Shown: positions 1 through 7,646, counted from the stretch's first letter. The stretch: DNA of 64,000 nucleotides from Bryobacter sp. (GCA_022843625.1 JALHNH010000003.1:62001-126000), one strand, 5' to 3'. The notes: generated from the sequence alone by a model not told the origin. A program made the numbers and translations.

Positions 1-1092
1 ATCCGGCCTTTCCAATGATAACGCTTCTACTGCCGTTCGTTTGGCATCCATGCGGACATGGCTGTACCGTTCCAGCATGGCCCGGCTAACGTGTCCCATG
101 ATCGAGAGCATGCCGAATTCTGAAACTCCTACTTCGGCCATCTTCGAGCAAGCGGTATGCCGCAGGTCATGAATGCGAATTGAGATGTCTGCCGCATCTT
201 TTAGCACTTCCCACGCCTTGCGAATGCTCACCATGCGCCGGGTGGAGTCATAGCGCCCCCGCACCTGCCGGAATGGGAATAGATACCGGTTGGCATCGGT
301 GCCGCCGCATTCCTTTTGGTGCCACTCTGCAAACGCCACTAGCAGGTGGTGAAGGTCAACGTTCATGGGAATGATCCGGCCTGAGCTTGCCTTCGTCTTC
401 GAGTCTCCAACGATGATGAACCTATCCACCAAATTCACGCGGCCCCATGTAAGGCCCAGGATTTCGCCTGAGCGCATTCCGGTCGTGAGTGCGATTCGGA
501 TGAATGGGCCGATCAGCGGAGATTCGGCCTTTAGCGAAGCCTCTAGAAGCCTTTGTTCTTCCTCTGGTGCCAATGCCTTGCCTACGTCGTTTCGTTCGCG
601 TAGTGGCTTCACGCTCGGCCATAGTTCGGAACGCTTACGGCCAATGCTGCGAGCCAGAATTCCCACTTCGATATTGATCGAGCGATTGCCAGCGCCCTCA
701 GCGAGCCGCGCCCGGACGTATGCCCGAACGCGATCCTCATTCAAGTCTGGAATCATGACGGCCTCAAGGTGGCGTAGAACGTGCTTCATCAGCGAGCTTA
801 CCCACTCGAACGACTTCGCCTTATGCCCATCGGCGTATCGTTCTTTGTAGGTTTGGCAGACTTGACCAACGGTACGAATCCGCGTTTCCTTGCCCTCGGA
901 TGGTAGGCCAGCGATAGCCCGTTCTAGCTCCGTTTTCCGTCGCTTCACGGCATCTACTGCAAGGGTTTTCTTTGTGCATCCGGTAGACTCTCGAATGCGT
1001 TTTCCGCAATAGGTGAAGTCCATCCACCAGACGGCAGACTTTACGGGTTCGCCTGTTTTTGGGTCTTTGTACTTCGGCTGATAAATCGCCAT
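1..1092 (-). CDS. Tyrosine recombinase (integrase) of element A, C-terminus cut by window edge
   Basis: The frame is open from the ATG at 1092 to base 1 (364 codons, no stop), so only the C-terminal tail is missing. The catalytic residues of a phage-type tyrosine recombinase are visible: Arg207 in TTGMRSGE, His308 and Arg311 in HDLRHT, His334 in MGHVS, and nucleophile Tyr343 in ERYSHV. Residues 1-60 look like an arm-binding domain and about 75-165 like a SAM-like core-binding domain. The start overlaps the stop of the preceding gene (TAATG), so the two are translationally coupled. It is the last gene of the leftward operon and should catalyse integration and excision of element A. Family certain; the exact end is not seen. 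Confidence 0.93.
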   Translation of the reverse strand, partial: MAIYQPKYKDPKTGEPVKSAVWWMDFTYCGKRIRESTGCTKKTLAVDAVKRRKTELERAIAGLPSEGKETRIRTVGQVCQTYKERYADGHKAKSFEWVSSLMKHVLRHLEAVMIPDLNEDRVRAYVRARLAEGAGNRSINIEVGILARSIGRKRSELWPSVKPLRERNDVGKALAPEEEQRLLEASLKAESPLIGPFIRIALTTGMRSGEILGLTWGRVNLVDRFIIVGDSKTKASSGRIIPMNVDLHHLLVAFAEWHQKECGGTDANRYLFPFRQVRGRYDSTRRMVSIRKAWEVLKDAADISIRIHDLRHTACSKMAEVGVSEFGMLSIMGHVSRAMLERYSHVRMDAKRTAVEALSLERPD

Positions 1093-1550
1093 TAGGCCAC
1101 CGCGCTTTCTTTGTTCGGCCCTTCGGCCTTCGCTAATGCCTCCCGGAGCATGGCGGGATAGAGGCGGGCTTGGATCTCGATATCACCTGTCAGAGCTTCC
1201 AGCGAATCCTTCAATTCTTCGACATGCCAATCAAGGGTCTTGAGGTCTAATTCCCCCTTTGAGTAGCTGAGGAGAATACGCTCGATAAACTCTTCAAAAG
1301 GCGTGATGGACCCTCGGCCATCCTGCCCCGCATTGATGGCTGCTTCGACGCTGCAAACGTCATACTTGGAAACCTCCAAGCACTTTCCGTCACTGGTCAA
1401 AAATAAGCCGCCTTCTTCTTCGCCCCGGATGACTGAGAGTGAGCGGTTGATTATGGCTTGCTCGTCTTTCGATACGTTCCGTTTTGCTGGTCTTGCGGTG
1501 GGTTTCGCCTTCTTCGCTTCGATGCTGATAGGCGTCTTTACGTGTTTCAT
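1092..1550 (-). CDS. Hypothetical protein upstream of integrase
   Basis: 152 residues with a lysine-rich N-terminus followed by an acidic, mostly helical body. I do not recognise a family. The start has a purine-rich GGAGAGAGA stretch upstream, and the stop overlaps the integrase start as TAATG. Tight coupling to the integrase suggests a role in recombination control or copy state of element A, but that is inference. No membrane segment, no cysteine motif. Confidence 0.7.
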   Translation of the reverse strand: MKHVKTPISIEAKKAKPTARPAKRNVSKDEQAIINRSLSVIRGEEEGGLFLTSDGKCLEVSKYDVCSVEAAINAGQDGRGSITPFEEFIERILLSYSKGELDLKTLDWHVEELKDSLEALTGDIEIQARLYPAMLREALAKAEGPNKESAVA

Positions 1551-1841
1551 GGTGATTCTCTCTCCTGTTGTGTAGGTGTGGATATGTGCCGCCGCGCCGT
1601 CTCGGGGTGCCAGCGGCAGTGCGTGAGAAGCCGCTAGCCTAGCCGCGTTTGGCGCGTTCGCTCAGGCTGAAAAGTTGTGGGGTTGGGTTGCCCGATTGGG
1701 CAAGGGGAGTGGGAAAATAGCTGAAGGCCATTTCGAGTTAGTACCTCGGTTTGGTTTAGAGAGACGGTAGGGTTCCAGCCCTGCCGCCTCTCGCCTAAGA
1801 CGATAACGCTGCCCCTTGCCCGTTGTCAAACTGCCCCCCGC
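1551..1841. other. Intergenic region between helicase and 152-residue gene
   Basis: No convincing gene in either strand. The only clear structure is the long hairpin at 1759-1792. The promoter of the 152-residue gene and integrase could lie between the hairpin and 1551, but no strong -35/-10 pair was recognised. Confidence 0.5.
1759..1792 (-). terminator. Stem-loop downstream of the helicase gene, possible terminator
   Basis: Two 14-base arms (1759-1772 and 1779-1792) pair with one mismatch and one wobble around a 6-base loop. It lies about 50 bases after the stop of the DnaB-like gene on the minus strand. A U-tract is absent, so it may be a processing or attenuation hairpin rather than a strong intrinsic terminator. 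It separates the replication genes from the integrase pair. Confidence 0.55.
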
Positions 1842-3152
1842 TCAATCCACCTCCACGAATCGCGTTAACGCCCCATCGAATCCAATTTCCACGGACCCAC
1901 GCGGCCCGTTCCGGTTCTTCTTTACGATGAGCCGATAGGGGAGGATCTCAGGCACGTATCCGGTTTCCGGCTTCTTTGGCACAAGGTAGACAATCCGGTC
2001 GGCATCCTGAGAGATAGAACCTGATTCTCTAATGTGGTGTTCGCCTGGTTCCCCGCCGTCTGCCGCTGCTTCAGAACCTTTGTTTGAGAATTGCGCCAGC
2101 GCCAGTATCGGCACCTTCTCGGCCATTGCCAGCGCCTTTAAGCCCCGGCTGATTGCGTCGACGGCTTCGGTACGGGTGCCAGTGCGGCCTAGGTGCTTTA
2201 CCAATTGCAGGTAGTCCACAATGACCAGATCCACGGCCCCGCGTTTTTTCTTCAGCTTGCGTAGCTCTGCCGCCATCTCGGCCACGGTGGAGATTCCAGA
2301 ATCCCCAACGTAAAGCCCGGATCGCTCCAGACGGCCTACAGTCTCAAGTAGCTGGCCCCGCTCGGCTGCGCTGGCTCGATCTAGCTGGAGCTTCCGGCCA
2401 TTCACTTCGGCCCGCGTGCAAGCCAGCGCCCGCAAAGTTTCTTCTTTGCTCATCTCATGCGAGAACACGGCAACCACGCCCCCGGCTTCAGTAACGCCTA
2501 GGGCTTCTTGCCTTGCTAGCGATGATTTACCCGCCCCGGTGGGTGCCGCGATAATGCAAACGCGGGTTCTCTCCCATCTAGGAATCATTCTTGCCAGCGG
2601 AGCAAAGGTTACTAGCGGCCCGTCCTCGGTGGGATTCAGGACGCTATCAACGCCCCCGGCCTCATCGACAATTTCAGTGATGCTCTTGAGACCTGCCCCG
2701 GTGGGTTTGCTCAGGCTCAGGCCTTCAACGCCCGTCTGTAGCTGGCTCTTGATCTCGGCAGGATCGAGCGAACCAAGAAACGCGGCATCGTGGCACCATA
2801 AGCCAAGCCTGATAAGTTCCCGCCGTTCCCGGTAGCGCTCAAGAATCGCTAGATACGCCTCTGGGTCTGTCAGGTGCGGTAGTCCTTCAGATAGCCCAAC
2901 GACGTAACCTAGGCCCCCTACGGCCTCAAGCTGAGCCATTTCCTTGAGGCGATTGCAAACGGTAGCGCGTTCGGTCGTTGCATAGCGGTCGAAGCATTCC
3001 GCGATGGTCTCGAATAGAACGCGGTGGCCCACGGTGGCGAAGTGCGACTTGCTCAAACGGGGTAGCATTTCCGGCCCGTCGTCATCCATCAGGCAGTGAA
3101 GCACAAAGCGCTCAGCTTCGGCGCTGCTTGGCAAGGGTAAGCTCTCGATCAT
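1842..3152 (-). CDS. DnaB-like replicative helicase
   Basis: 436 residues, close to the usual 450-470 of DnaB. Residues 8-115 match the N-terminal helical domain (AEAERFVLHCLMDD start, then VGHRVLFETI). The RecA-like core has Walker A APTGAGKSS near residue 205 and Walker B LVIVDYLQL in the second half, then a Gln-containing segment (LALAQFSNKG) and a C-terminal KNRNGPRG arginine-finger-like motif. The start overlaps the stop of the replication initiator gene as TGATG. Together they form an initiator plus helicase-loading pair like lambda O/P or the pri-rep modules of satellites. It should unwind DNA at the element's own origin. Confidence 0.92.
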   Translation of the reverse strand: MIESLPLPSSAEAERFVLHCLMDDDGPEMLPRLSKSHFATVGHRVLFETIAECFDRYATTERATVCNRLKEMAQLEAVGGLGYVVGLSEGLPHLTDPEAYLAILERYRERRELIRLGLWCHDAAFLGSLDPAEIKSQLQTGVEGLSLSKPTGAGLKSITEIVDEAGGVDSVLNPTEDGPLVTFAPLARMIPRWERTRVCIIAAPTGAGKSSLARQEALGVTEAGGVVAVFSHEMSKEETLRALACTRAEVNGRKLQLDRASAAERGQLLETVGRLERSGLYVGDSGISTVAEMAAELRKLKKKRGAVDLVIVDYLQLVKHLGRTGTRTEAVDAISRGLKALAMAEKVPILALAQFSNKGSEAAADGGEPGEHHIRESGSISQDADRIVYLVPKKPETGYVPEILPYRLIVKKNRNGPRGSVEIGFDGALTRFVEVD

Positions 3153-3889
3153 CAGAAGCTCTCCTTAAACGGTGGCGTCTCATAGCCCCCGGTGGGCTGC
3201 GCTGGTGCCGGGTATTCCAGCCAGCGCCGATCAGTGAGCCAGCGGCTAGGCTCAGGAATCCACTTGCCGTTATCCTTCGTCCAAGCTTCGGATTTCTTCC
3301 AACGGTCGAGACCAGCAAAGACCGCGGATTTTTCGCCGTCGTCGTCGATGAGACTCAGGTAAGTCTGAAGACCAACTTGAAGGCCTGTCCTTTTGGGGTA
3401 AGCCGCAATGAATTCTTCTGCGCCCGCGCTATAGGATGTGGATGTGGATGTGGATGTGGATGTGGATGGCTTAAGCAAAGCTTGAGGCTCAGCTATAGCT
3501 AAGCTTGAAGCTGAGCTTGAACGTAGCTTGAAGCTTTGCTTAAGCTGAGCTTGAACCTCGGCCCTCTTCTTGCCCCCACGCCTGCCCGCTTCGGATCGTT
3601 CGCTGTGGTAGCTGAGAAGTTCCGGCCTTCGATTATCTACTTTCCGGTGGTGGAGTCGTTCGCCTTCAGTTGCAAATTCAGCGATGACGGTTTTAGAGCT
3701 TCGCTGCCATTCGTCGTCACTGGCCCCGGCGATCAACTTCAACTTCCGATCATCTACAGGAAGAGATCCTTCGATCCAGCAATGGTCCAGAAGTTCGCGA
3801 TAGATCCCGCGTTCTTCCAAGTTCATTCCAAGCCGGGTTTCACTGCTGCGCCAGTCGTCTGGATACCAAGGGTAGCTGTGGAGCTTCAT
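3152..3889 (-). CDS. DUF1376-type phage replication initiator
   Basis: 245 residues from the ATG at 3889, chosen over an upstream in-frame start because 3889 overlaps the previous stop (TAATG) and begins the conserved MKLHSYPWYPDDW motif. Residues 1-110 are the DUF1376 domain (LEERGIYRELLDHCW), typical of phage replication proteins. Then comes a repetitive Ser/Thr and Leu/Ser linker (coded by the hexamer and iteron repeats) and a C-terminal domain with WIPEPSRWLTDRRW. The gene contains its own candidate origin, as lambda O does. Immediate neighbour of the DnaB-like helicase. Confident in family, less in DNA target. Confidence 0.85.
   Translation of the reverse strand: MKLHSYPWYPDDWRSSETRLGMNLEERGIYRELLDHCWIEGSLPVDDRKLKLIAGASDDEWQRSSKTVIAEFATEGERLHHRKVDNRRPELLSYHSERSEAGRRGGKKRAEVQAQLKQSFKLRSSSASSLAIAEPQALLKPSTSTSTSTSTSYSAGAEEFIAAYPKRTGLQVGLQTYLSLIDDDGEKSAVFAGLDRWKKSEAWTKDNGKWIPEPSRWLTDRRWLEYPAPAQPTGGYETPPFKESF
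3434..3468. repeat. Hexanucleotide microsatellite GGATGT x5.8 inside the initiator gene
   Basis: Five full GGATGT units plus five bases of a sixth, read on the plus strand. On the coding strand it gives an alternating Ser-Thr linker. Because the unit is six bases, copy-number changes keep the frame and would only lengthen or shorten the linker. Confidence 0.9.
3469..3554. repeat. Iteron-like AGCTTGA repeats and 15-bp inverted repeat, candidate origin
   Basis: Five copies of AGCTTGA start at 3479, 3502, 3514, 3525 and 3548, so spacings are 23, 12, 11 and 23, close to one or two helical turns. The cluster is enclosed by a perfect 15-base inverted repeat (3469-3483 and 3531-3545), with a smaller inverted repeat CTCAGCT/AGCTGAG inside. 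This lies within the linker of the replication initiator gene, the same arrangement as ori-lambda within gene O. Function as origin is inference. Confidence 0.6.
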
Positions 3890-4128
3890 TAGCGGCCCCC
3901 CGCGTTGTGGTGGCCCAGGCATTCATACGCCAGTTGCCGTAGATCCGGCGCAACGCTTTTACATTTCTGCGCCGCGTGGGTGGCTTCGTCGACGGTAGCG
4001 GCCCGAATGGCTTGTATCCATTCCTCGGCTGCTAAGACAGCTTGTAGGTTGCCGCTCAATACGGCCTGCTGCTTGGTCTGCTGTGCGTCTTTCATTTCGT
4101 ATTCAATCCAAATATGGTTTTCGGCCAT
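3889..4128 (-). CDS. Small hypothetical protein ahead of the replication initiator
   Basis: 79 residues from the ATG at 4128, chosen because AGGAG sits five bases upstream; an upstream in-frame start lacks this. Helical, with Cys near residues 56 and 69, no recognised family. The stop overlaps the initiator start as TAATG. Likely an accessory replication or regulatory protein by position only. Confidence 0.65.
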   Translation of the reverse strand: MAENHIWIEYEMKDAQQTKQQAVLSGNLQAVLAAEEWIQAIRAATVDEATHAAQKCKSVAPDLRQLAYECLGHHNAGGR

Positions 4129-4232
4129 AGGTCTCCTATCCGCGCTTTGGCGGTTGTTGGTTCGTGGTGTTGTTGGAGTGGCGAGAATGGGTTCCCGTCT
4201 CGCCATCGGGTTACTGCTTGGTGGGTGTGGAA

Positions 4233-4300
4233 GCTCTAGAACGCTAGAGCCGTAGTGATTTCAAATTCCCATTTCGACAGAAAACATGGATGCCTGTCGA
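4233..4300. repeat. Two short inverted repeats between TerS-1 and the replication genes
   Basis: GCTCTAG/CTAGAGC arms at 4233-4239 and 4244-4250 with a four-base spacer, and TCGACAG/CTGTCGA arms at 4274-4280 and 4294-4300. They lie in the gap after the first terminase small subunit gene. Could be a weak terminator or operator; no U-tract is seen. Confidence 0.4.
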
Positions 4301-4354
4301 CATGGTTATCGGTTGGGTCGCCCAGAAAAATGGACCCGCCCATACCACTAGCCG

Positions 4355-4684
4355 CTAGACCACTCGCCGCCCGTCGACGGCCCCGTTATAGACGAGGTGG
4401 AGAGCTTTCCACATGGCCGCAAACTGGCCCCGGCTGTCCTTCTCCACCCTGAGTAGTGGATTAGCGTGGCTGATCTTACCAGCGCCTTCAATGGTCATGC
4501 CTTGAAGGCTGATAGCCTCACGGCAGGCTTCGGCGCGATCCAACGCCCTCAGAGCTTGTGTGAGCATCTGTAGCCGTTCTGGACTGCGTGCCTGATTGCC
4601 TGCAAGCTGGTTCCAAAGTTGTTTCGATGATTCGGAAAAACCTTCCGGCATCGGGATATTTTGCGGTTGTTTGGGTGTGTTCAT
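4355..4684 (-). CDS. P27-family phage terminase small subunit (TerS-1)
   Basis: 109 residues. The block LTQALRALDRAE ... HANPLLRVEKDSRGQFAAMWKALHL is the characteristic C-terminal half of P27/Terminase_4 small subunits. The start has AGAAGGA four bases upstream. TerS proteins recognise the packaging site and feed DNA to TerL. No TerL is visible in element A, and a second TerS lies 200 bases upstream. Slightly short for the family (usually 140-170), lacking the KPKPTH N-terminal motif that TerS-2 has, so it could be a divergent or specialised copy. Confidence 0.75.
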   Translation of the reverse strand: MNTPKQPQNIPMPEGFSESSKQLWNQLAGNQARSPERLQMLTQALRALDRAEACREAISLQGMTIEGAGKISHANPLLRVEKDSRGQFAAMWKALHLVYNGAVDGRRVV

Positions 4685-4761
4685 TTGGTCCTTCTTTTAA
4701 TTGATTTGGGGAAAGTGCTAGGGCTGCGGCCGTTCCTTCGAATTGACACGCATGGATAATG

Positions 4762-4877
4762 AGGGTGCGCTGTACACTTACAGATTCCCCCTCCCGGCCT
4801 CGCATACCGCCCCGCATTGCGCCAGAAGCGCGCCGTGTTGCGTCGCTAGAGATGGGGGTAGTGTGCAAGGGTGCGCT
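4762..4877. repeat. Direct repeats and palindrome upstream of TerS-1, candidate cos/pac or operator
   Basis: The 10-base sequence AGGGTGCGCT occurs at 4762-4771 and again at 4868-4877. The first copy abuts an inverted repeat CTGTA/TACAG (4770-4774 and 4779-4783). The region is the noncoding gap between the two TerS genes. Cos or pac sites often lie beside terS, so this is a candidate packaging site, but a promoter/operator is equally possible. Confidence 0.35.
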
Positions 4878-4883
4878 GAGTCA

Positions 4884-5348
4884 TCAGTTCGGGAATTTGC
4901 CTTTAGCGTCGGCCTCGGCGCGATCCAGAATTGCTTCCAAGCTGTCGGCCTGCGTCTCGGGTGCAACAAGGCGAACCCTTGAACTCGGCGTCATTCCAAA
5001 TTCGACGGCCCAACGCCTAAAAGCATCAGAGAGTTTGAGCCAGCGCCGGAAGAGAATTTCACGCGCTTCTGGATCGCTGCTTTTTTGAATTTCCAGATAT
5101 GCGCGTTGCGATTCGTCGAACGTCTGGCAGGTTATACAGAGCGCCAACAAGTCAGACTGCCGTACGCTTCCCACCTTCTGAAACTGTGGGAGTATTCGAC
5201 GCCATAAGGCAAGCGCTGAAGCGTGTAGCTTCACTGGTGGATCGCATTCGACAACGGCGTCACCGTCTAGGGATTGCCTTCGGGCAAGCTCAGCCCTTGA
5301 ATAATTCCCTTCTAGCATGTGCGTCGGTTTCGGTTTTCGTCCTCTCAT
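4884..5348 (-). CDS. P27-family phage terminase small subunit (TerS-2)
   Basis: 154 residues from the ATG at 5348, chosen because it begins with the family motif RGRKPKPTH and has AAGGA upstream. An earlier in-frame codon would add 11 residues. The C-terminal RRWAVEFGMTPSSRVRL block is diagnostic for P27 TerS. It should bind the packaging site of element A or of a helper phage. Having two TerS genes (with TerS-1) and no large subunit is unusual for a phage and typical of satellites that borrow a helper's packaging motor. Confidence 0.85.
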   Translation of the reverse strand: MRGRKPKPTHMLEGNYSRAELARRQSLDGDAVVECDPPVKLHASALALWRRILPQFQKVGSVRQSDLLALCITCQTFDESQRAYLEIQKSSDPEAREILFRRWLKLSDAFRRWAVEFGMTPSSRVRLVAPETQADSLEAILDRAEADAKGKFPN

Positions 5349-5472
5349 GTTTGGGTTCCTTTCTAAAAACTCCAGAATCAAGAAATTGCTCAGAGAGCTA
5401 CAAGCGTGGTTATAGCTGGGACGCGGTAGCCCTTGAATGCCCCCCCGCGCCCCTTGCCAGATAAGCGAAGCC

Positions 5473-5697
5473 CTAGCGCCGCTGCGCTACGGACCTAGCT
5501 TCAACTTGTGATGGAGTCATGCGCTTGGCTAGCTTGTCCAGCGCCGCCCGTACTCCCACGCTCACTGCGTCGCTGCCCCTCGTCTCGCCCATCATTTGCT
5601 TAATGATGCTGAGCGCGCGCGGGGTTCCTTCGTAGATCTCTCTCGCCTCATTGCTAGCAGCGCCGGGCATGATTGCGCGTTCAAATTTGCCGCTCAT
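5473..5697 (-). CDS. Small hypothetical protein
   Basis: 74 residues, basic C-terminus, no recognised domain. Its start overlaps the stop of the coiled-coil gene by four bases (ATGA). Part of the leftward operon of element A. Contains SDAVSVGVRAALDKLAKRM, a possible ribbon-helix-helix-like helix pair, but this is weak. Confidence 0.6.
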   Translation of the reverse strand: MSGKFERAIMPGAASNEAREIYEGTPRALSIIKQMMGETRGSDAVSVGVRAALDKLAKRMTPSQVEARSVAQRR

Positions 5698-6332
5698 GCT
5701 GCTTCCTTCCGCTGGGGCTTGTAGTCCGGCGAAAACAGATAACTTTGGTGAAAGCGATCTAACATGCCCTTGAAAAACTGGCAGTGAACGGACATATGCG
5801 CCTCAGGATCAATTCCTGCGCTTCCATAGGCACGCCACAATTTGTCGAGATCCTCAGACAGTGCCTTTGCTTCGTCTCCCAGCTTGTAGAACCTCTGGTC
5901 GAGCTCCTCGACAAGTGGCAAGAGATGCTGCTTTGCGGCCAAACTGAGACAGATTTCCGCAGTGCGGATATCCTCATCTGCTTGTTGGACACGCCGCACA
6001 ATCTGGCTGATTGCGCTAGACAGAGCCGCCATTTGCTTGGAGCGTTCATCAGTCTCAATTTCGACTTCGACGCCCTCGACAATTTCTGTACGTGTGGCCT
6101 TGACGCCGTGTTTGGCCTTCAGCCGTTCCAGTGCTGCTTCGGCTTCAGATTGCTTTGCTAAGAGGTCGTCCCGCTTAGCCTTCGCCGCTTGAACTGCGTT
6201 GACTTCGTTCGGGCATTTGCCCTTAGCCTGCTCAATTTGTTCGATCATAATTACCTTTCGTGTTGTGTGGGTGTTTGGCGTTCCGGTTGATTGGTCTGCC
6301 TTAGATGGGTTGAAGGTGGTGGACTTGCTCAT
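5694..6332 (-). CDS. Coiled-coil hypothetical protein
   Basis: 212 residues from the ATG at 6332, which overlaps the preceding stop as ATGA. Residues about 35-150 have long charged heptad-like helices (KAKRDDLLAKQSEAEAAL, SEDLDKLW). A second candidate start at 6248 has AAAGG six bases upstream and would give 184 residues. The N-terminus MSKSTTFNP resembles that of the preceding AlpA-like protein (MSKSSSFNP). No family recognised; could act in DNA condensation or as a scaffold-like or regulatory protein. Confidence 0.65.
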   Translation of the reverse strand: MSKSTTFNPSKADQSTGTPNTHTTRKVIMIEQIEQAKGKCPNEVNAVQAAKAKRDDLLAKQSEAEAALERLKAKHGVKATRTEIVEGVEVEIETDERSKQMAALSSAISQIVRRVQQADEDIRTAEICLSLAAKQHLLPLVEELDQRFYKLGDEAKALSEDLDKLWRAYGSAGIDPEAHMSVHCQFFKGMLDRFHQSYLFSPDYKPQRKEAA

Positions 6333-6607
6333 GCGCCCATCCCCCCGCCTTCGGCCTGAGCTTGCAACCACTGTTCAACGGCTGCAATGTCGTAGCGAAT
6401 AGGTGAGCGTTTAGCATTGGCATTCCCGAGTTTGCGGAACTTCGGTCCGATGCCCCGAAGCCGCCATCCTTGAAGCGTCTTTGGCTTCACGTCGATCATT
6501 TTGGAAAGCGACGCTTCAGAGATCCACCTGAAGCTAAAGCTTGGCTGGGCTACTCGTTCTTGTGGGCAAGTTGCCAAGGCCGGGTTAAAGCTTGACGACT
6601 TGCTCAT
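6329..6607 (-). CDS. AlpA/MerR-type helix-turn-helix regulator or excisionase (1)
   Basis: 92 residues. WISEASLSKMIDVKPKTLQGWR and the following KLGNANAKRSPIRYDIAAVEQWL match the winged helix-turn-helix of AlpA/excisionase (HTH_17) proteins. Start and stop both overlap neighbours by ATGA, so it is tightly coupled. In P4 and in phage satellites AlpA controls excision and the integrase; here it lies 5 kb upstream of integrase in the same operon direction. Confidence 0.78.
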   Translation of the reverse strand: MSKSSSFNPALATCPQERVAQPSFSFRWISEASLSKMIDVKPKTLQGWRLRGIGPKFRKLGNANAKRSPIRYDIAAVEQWLQAQAEGGGMGA

Positions 6608-6810
6608 GCGGCCTCCATGCCAATGCGGACGCGATGACGGTCAAGCCATGCGCGCAGGTCGGCCTCGTCATAAACGACGCGGGAATTCAATTTGATGTAG
6701 CTGGGCCCGGTTTTGAGCCAGCGATGACGTCGAAGGGTTGCGACCGAAACTCCGCAGAATTGTGCGGCTTCGTGGTCGTTGAGTCGTTGTTCTAAAGTCC
6801 GCGATTTCAT
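6604..6810 (-). CDS. AlpA/excisionase-type helix-turn-helix protein (2)
   Basis: 68 residues. NDHEAAQFCGVSVATLRRHR followed by PSYIKLNSRVVYDEADLRAWL is a classic HTH_17 excisionase/AlpA domain covering nearly the whole protein. First gene after the TTACGGAA repeats at 6861-6921, whose position suggests they control this operon. The stop overlaps the next start as ATGA. AGGA sits just before the start codon. Confidence 0.8.
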   Translation of the reverse strand: MKSRTLEQRLNDHEAAQFCGVSVATLRRHRWLKTGPSYIKLNSRVVYDEADLRAWLDRHRVRIGMEAA

Positions 6811-6860
6811 TTCCTAGTCCTTAGCCACAAGTAGTGGCGAGACCATTACGACAAATGAAA

Positions 6861-6921
6861 TTACGGAAGCGCTACGTAAGGAACTTACGGAAAACCTTAT
6901 GAAGTTACGGAAGGTACGGAA
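6861..6921. promoter_or_regulatory. TTACGGAA repeat cluster, probable operator of the element A operon
   Basis: TTACGGAA occurs at 6861-6868, 6885-6892 and 6905-6912, with a near copy GTACGGAA at 6914-6921. The last copies lie in the 3' end of the 249-residue gene, the rest in the gap upstream of the HTH genes. The same 8-mer is repeated in the prophage control region at 39237-39252. Likely binding sites for a regulator; not tested. Confidence 0.55.
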
Positions 6922-7646
6922 ATTCTTCCATCGATTATGGCTTGAAGTGTTTTCTCGATGATGCCACCGGCGTTTTCTGCCTTTGACAGACAGGCAAGCC
7001 AGTCACTCACGTTGCTTGCGGTTGTCCAACCCTGATTGCACAAGTGAGCAATCTTCAAGTTCGTAAGTCGAGCGTCCCTTCGGTGCGCTGCCTGCTTTGC
7101 TTCGTCTCTGAGCTTTCGCCTTCGGGCTTTCTCCGCATTAAGATCGAGGTTCGCAATGGAACGTGCAGCAGGTCCAGGGGGCTGACTGATGCTTTGTTGT
7201 TCGGTTGACGATGGCGCAGAAATGAGCGAGAGGAGTTGCTTCCAGGTTTCTCCATTAGTAACCACCGCTCTGATGCGATCCCGCAAGTCAACCTGCTTGC
7301 TGGTGAGTTTGGACTCTCTGCCGCCGCCAAACCTTCCCCAATAGACACAGGGATACTCTTTGTTGACTTCCTCAATGGCGGTGTCACGAATACCGAGAAG
7401 TGAATCTAAGCTAAGGGTGTCACTTGCGCCTGAGGCCTTAAGCTGCGCAGCGGTCAGATCCAGAACCCGATTTACGTACCTCGCTCGAATAACCGCTGGT
7501 TCGCTGGCCAATCCGCCGCTGGGCCCTCGCTTTTGACTGAGAATGCTGAGGTCTGATTGCGGGTTAGTTATTTGCTCGTGGTACCAGATCAAGCAATTCG
7601 CTCGAATCCTGCCCACTTGAAGAGCTAGATCTACGGAATTCTGCAT
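6897..7646 (-). CDS. Hypothetical protein at the right end of element A
   Basis: 249 residues; I do not recognise a family. A charged, Ala-rich helical stretch (NAEKARRRKLRDEAKQAAHRR) sits near residues 165-190. It is transcribed in the same direction as the operon but is separated from it by the repeat cluster. By position, the first gene next to the attachment site, it could be the element's master regulator, but no helix-turn-helix is evident. Confidence 0.65.
   Translation of the reverse strand: MQNSVDLALQVGRIRANCLIWYHEQITNPQSDLSILSQKRGPSGGLASEPAVIRARYVNRVLDLTAAQLKASGASDTLSLDSLLGIRDTAIEEVNKEYPCVYWGRFGGGRESKLTSKQVDLRDRIRAVVTNGETWKQLLSLISAPSSTEQQSISQPPGPAARSIANLDLNAEKARRRKLRDEAKQAAHRRDARLTNLKIAHLCNQGWTTASNVSDWLACLSKAENAGGIIEKTLQAIIDGRISVPSVTS

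Noticed and set aside
4518..4868. 116-codon minus-strand frame across TerS-1
   Set aside because: Overlaps TerS-1 in another frame; no family and no ribosome site.
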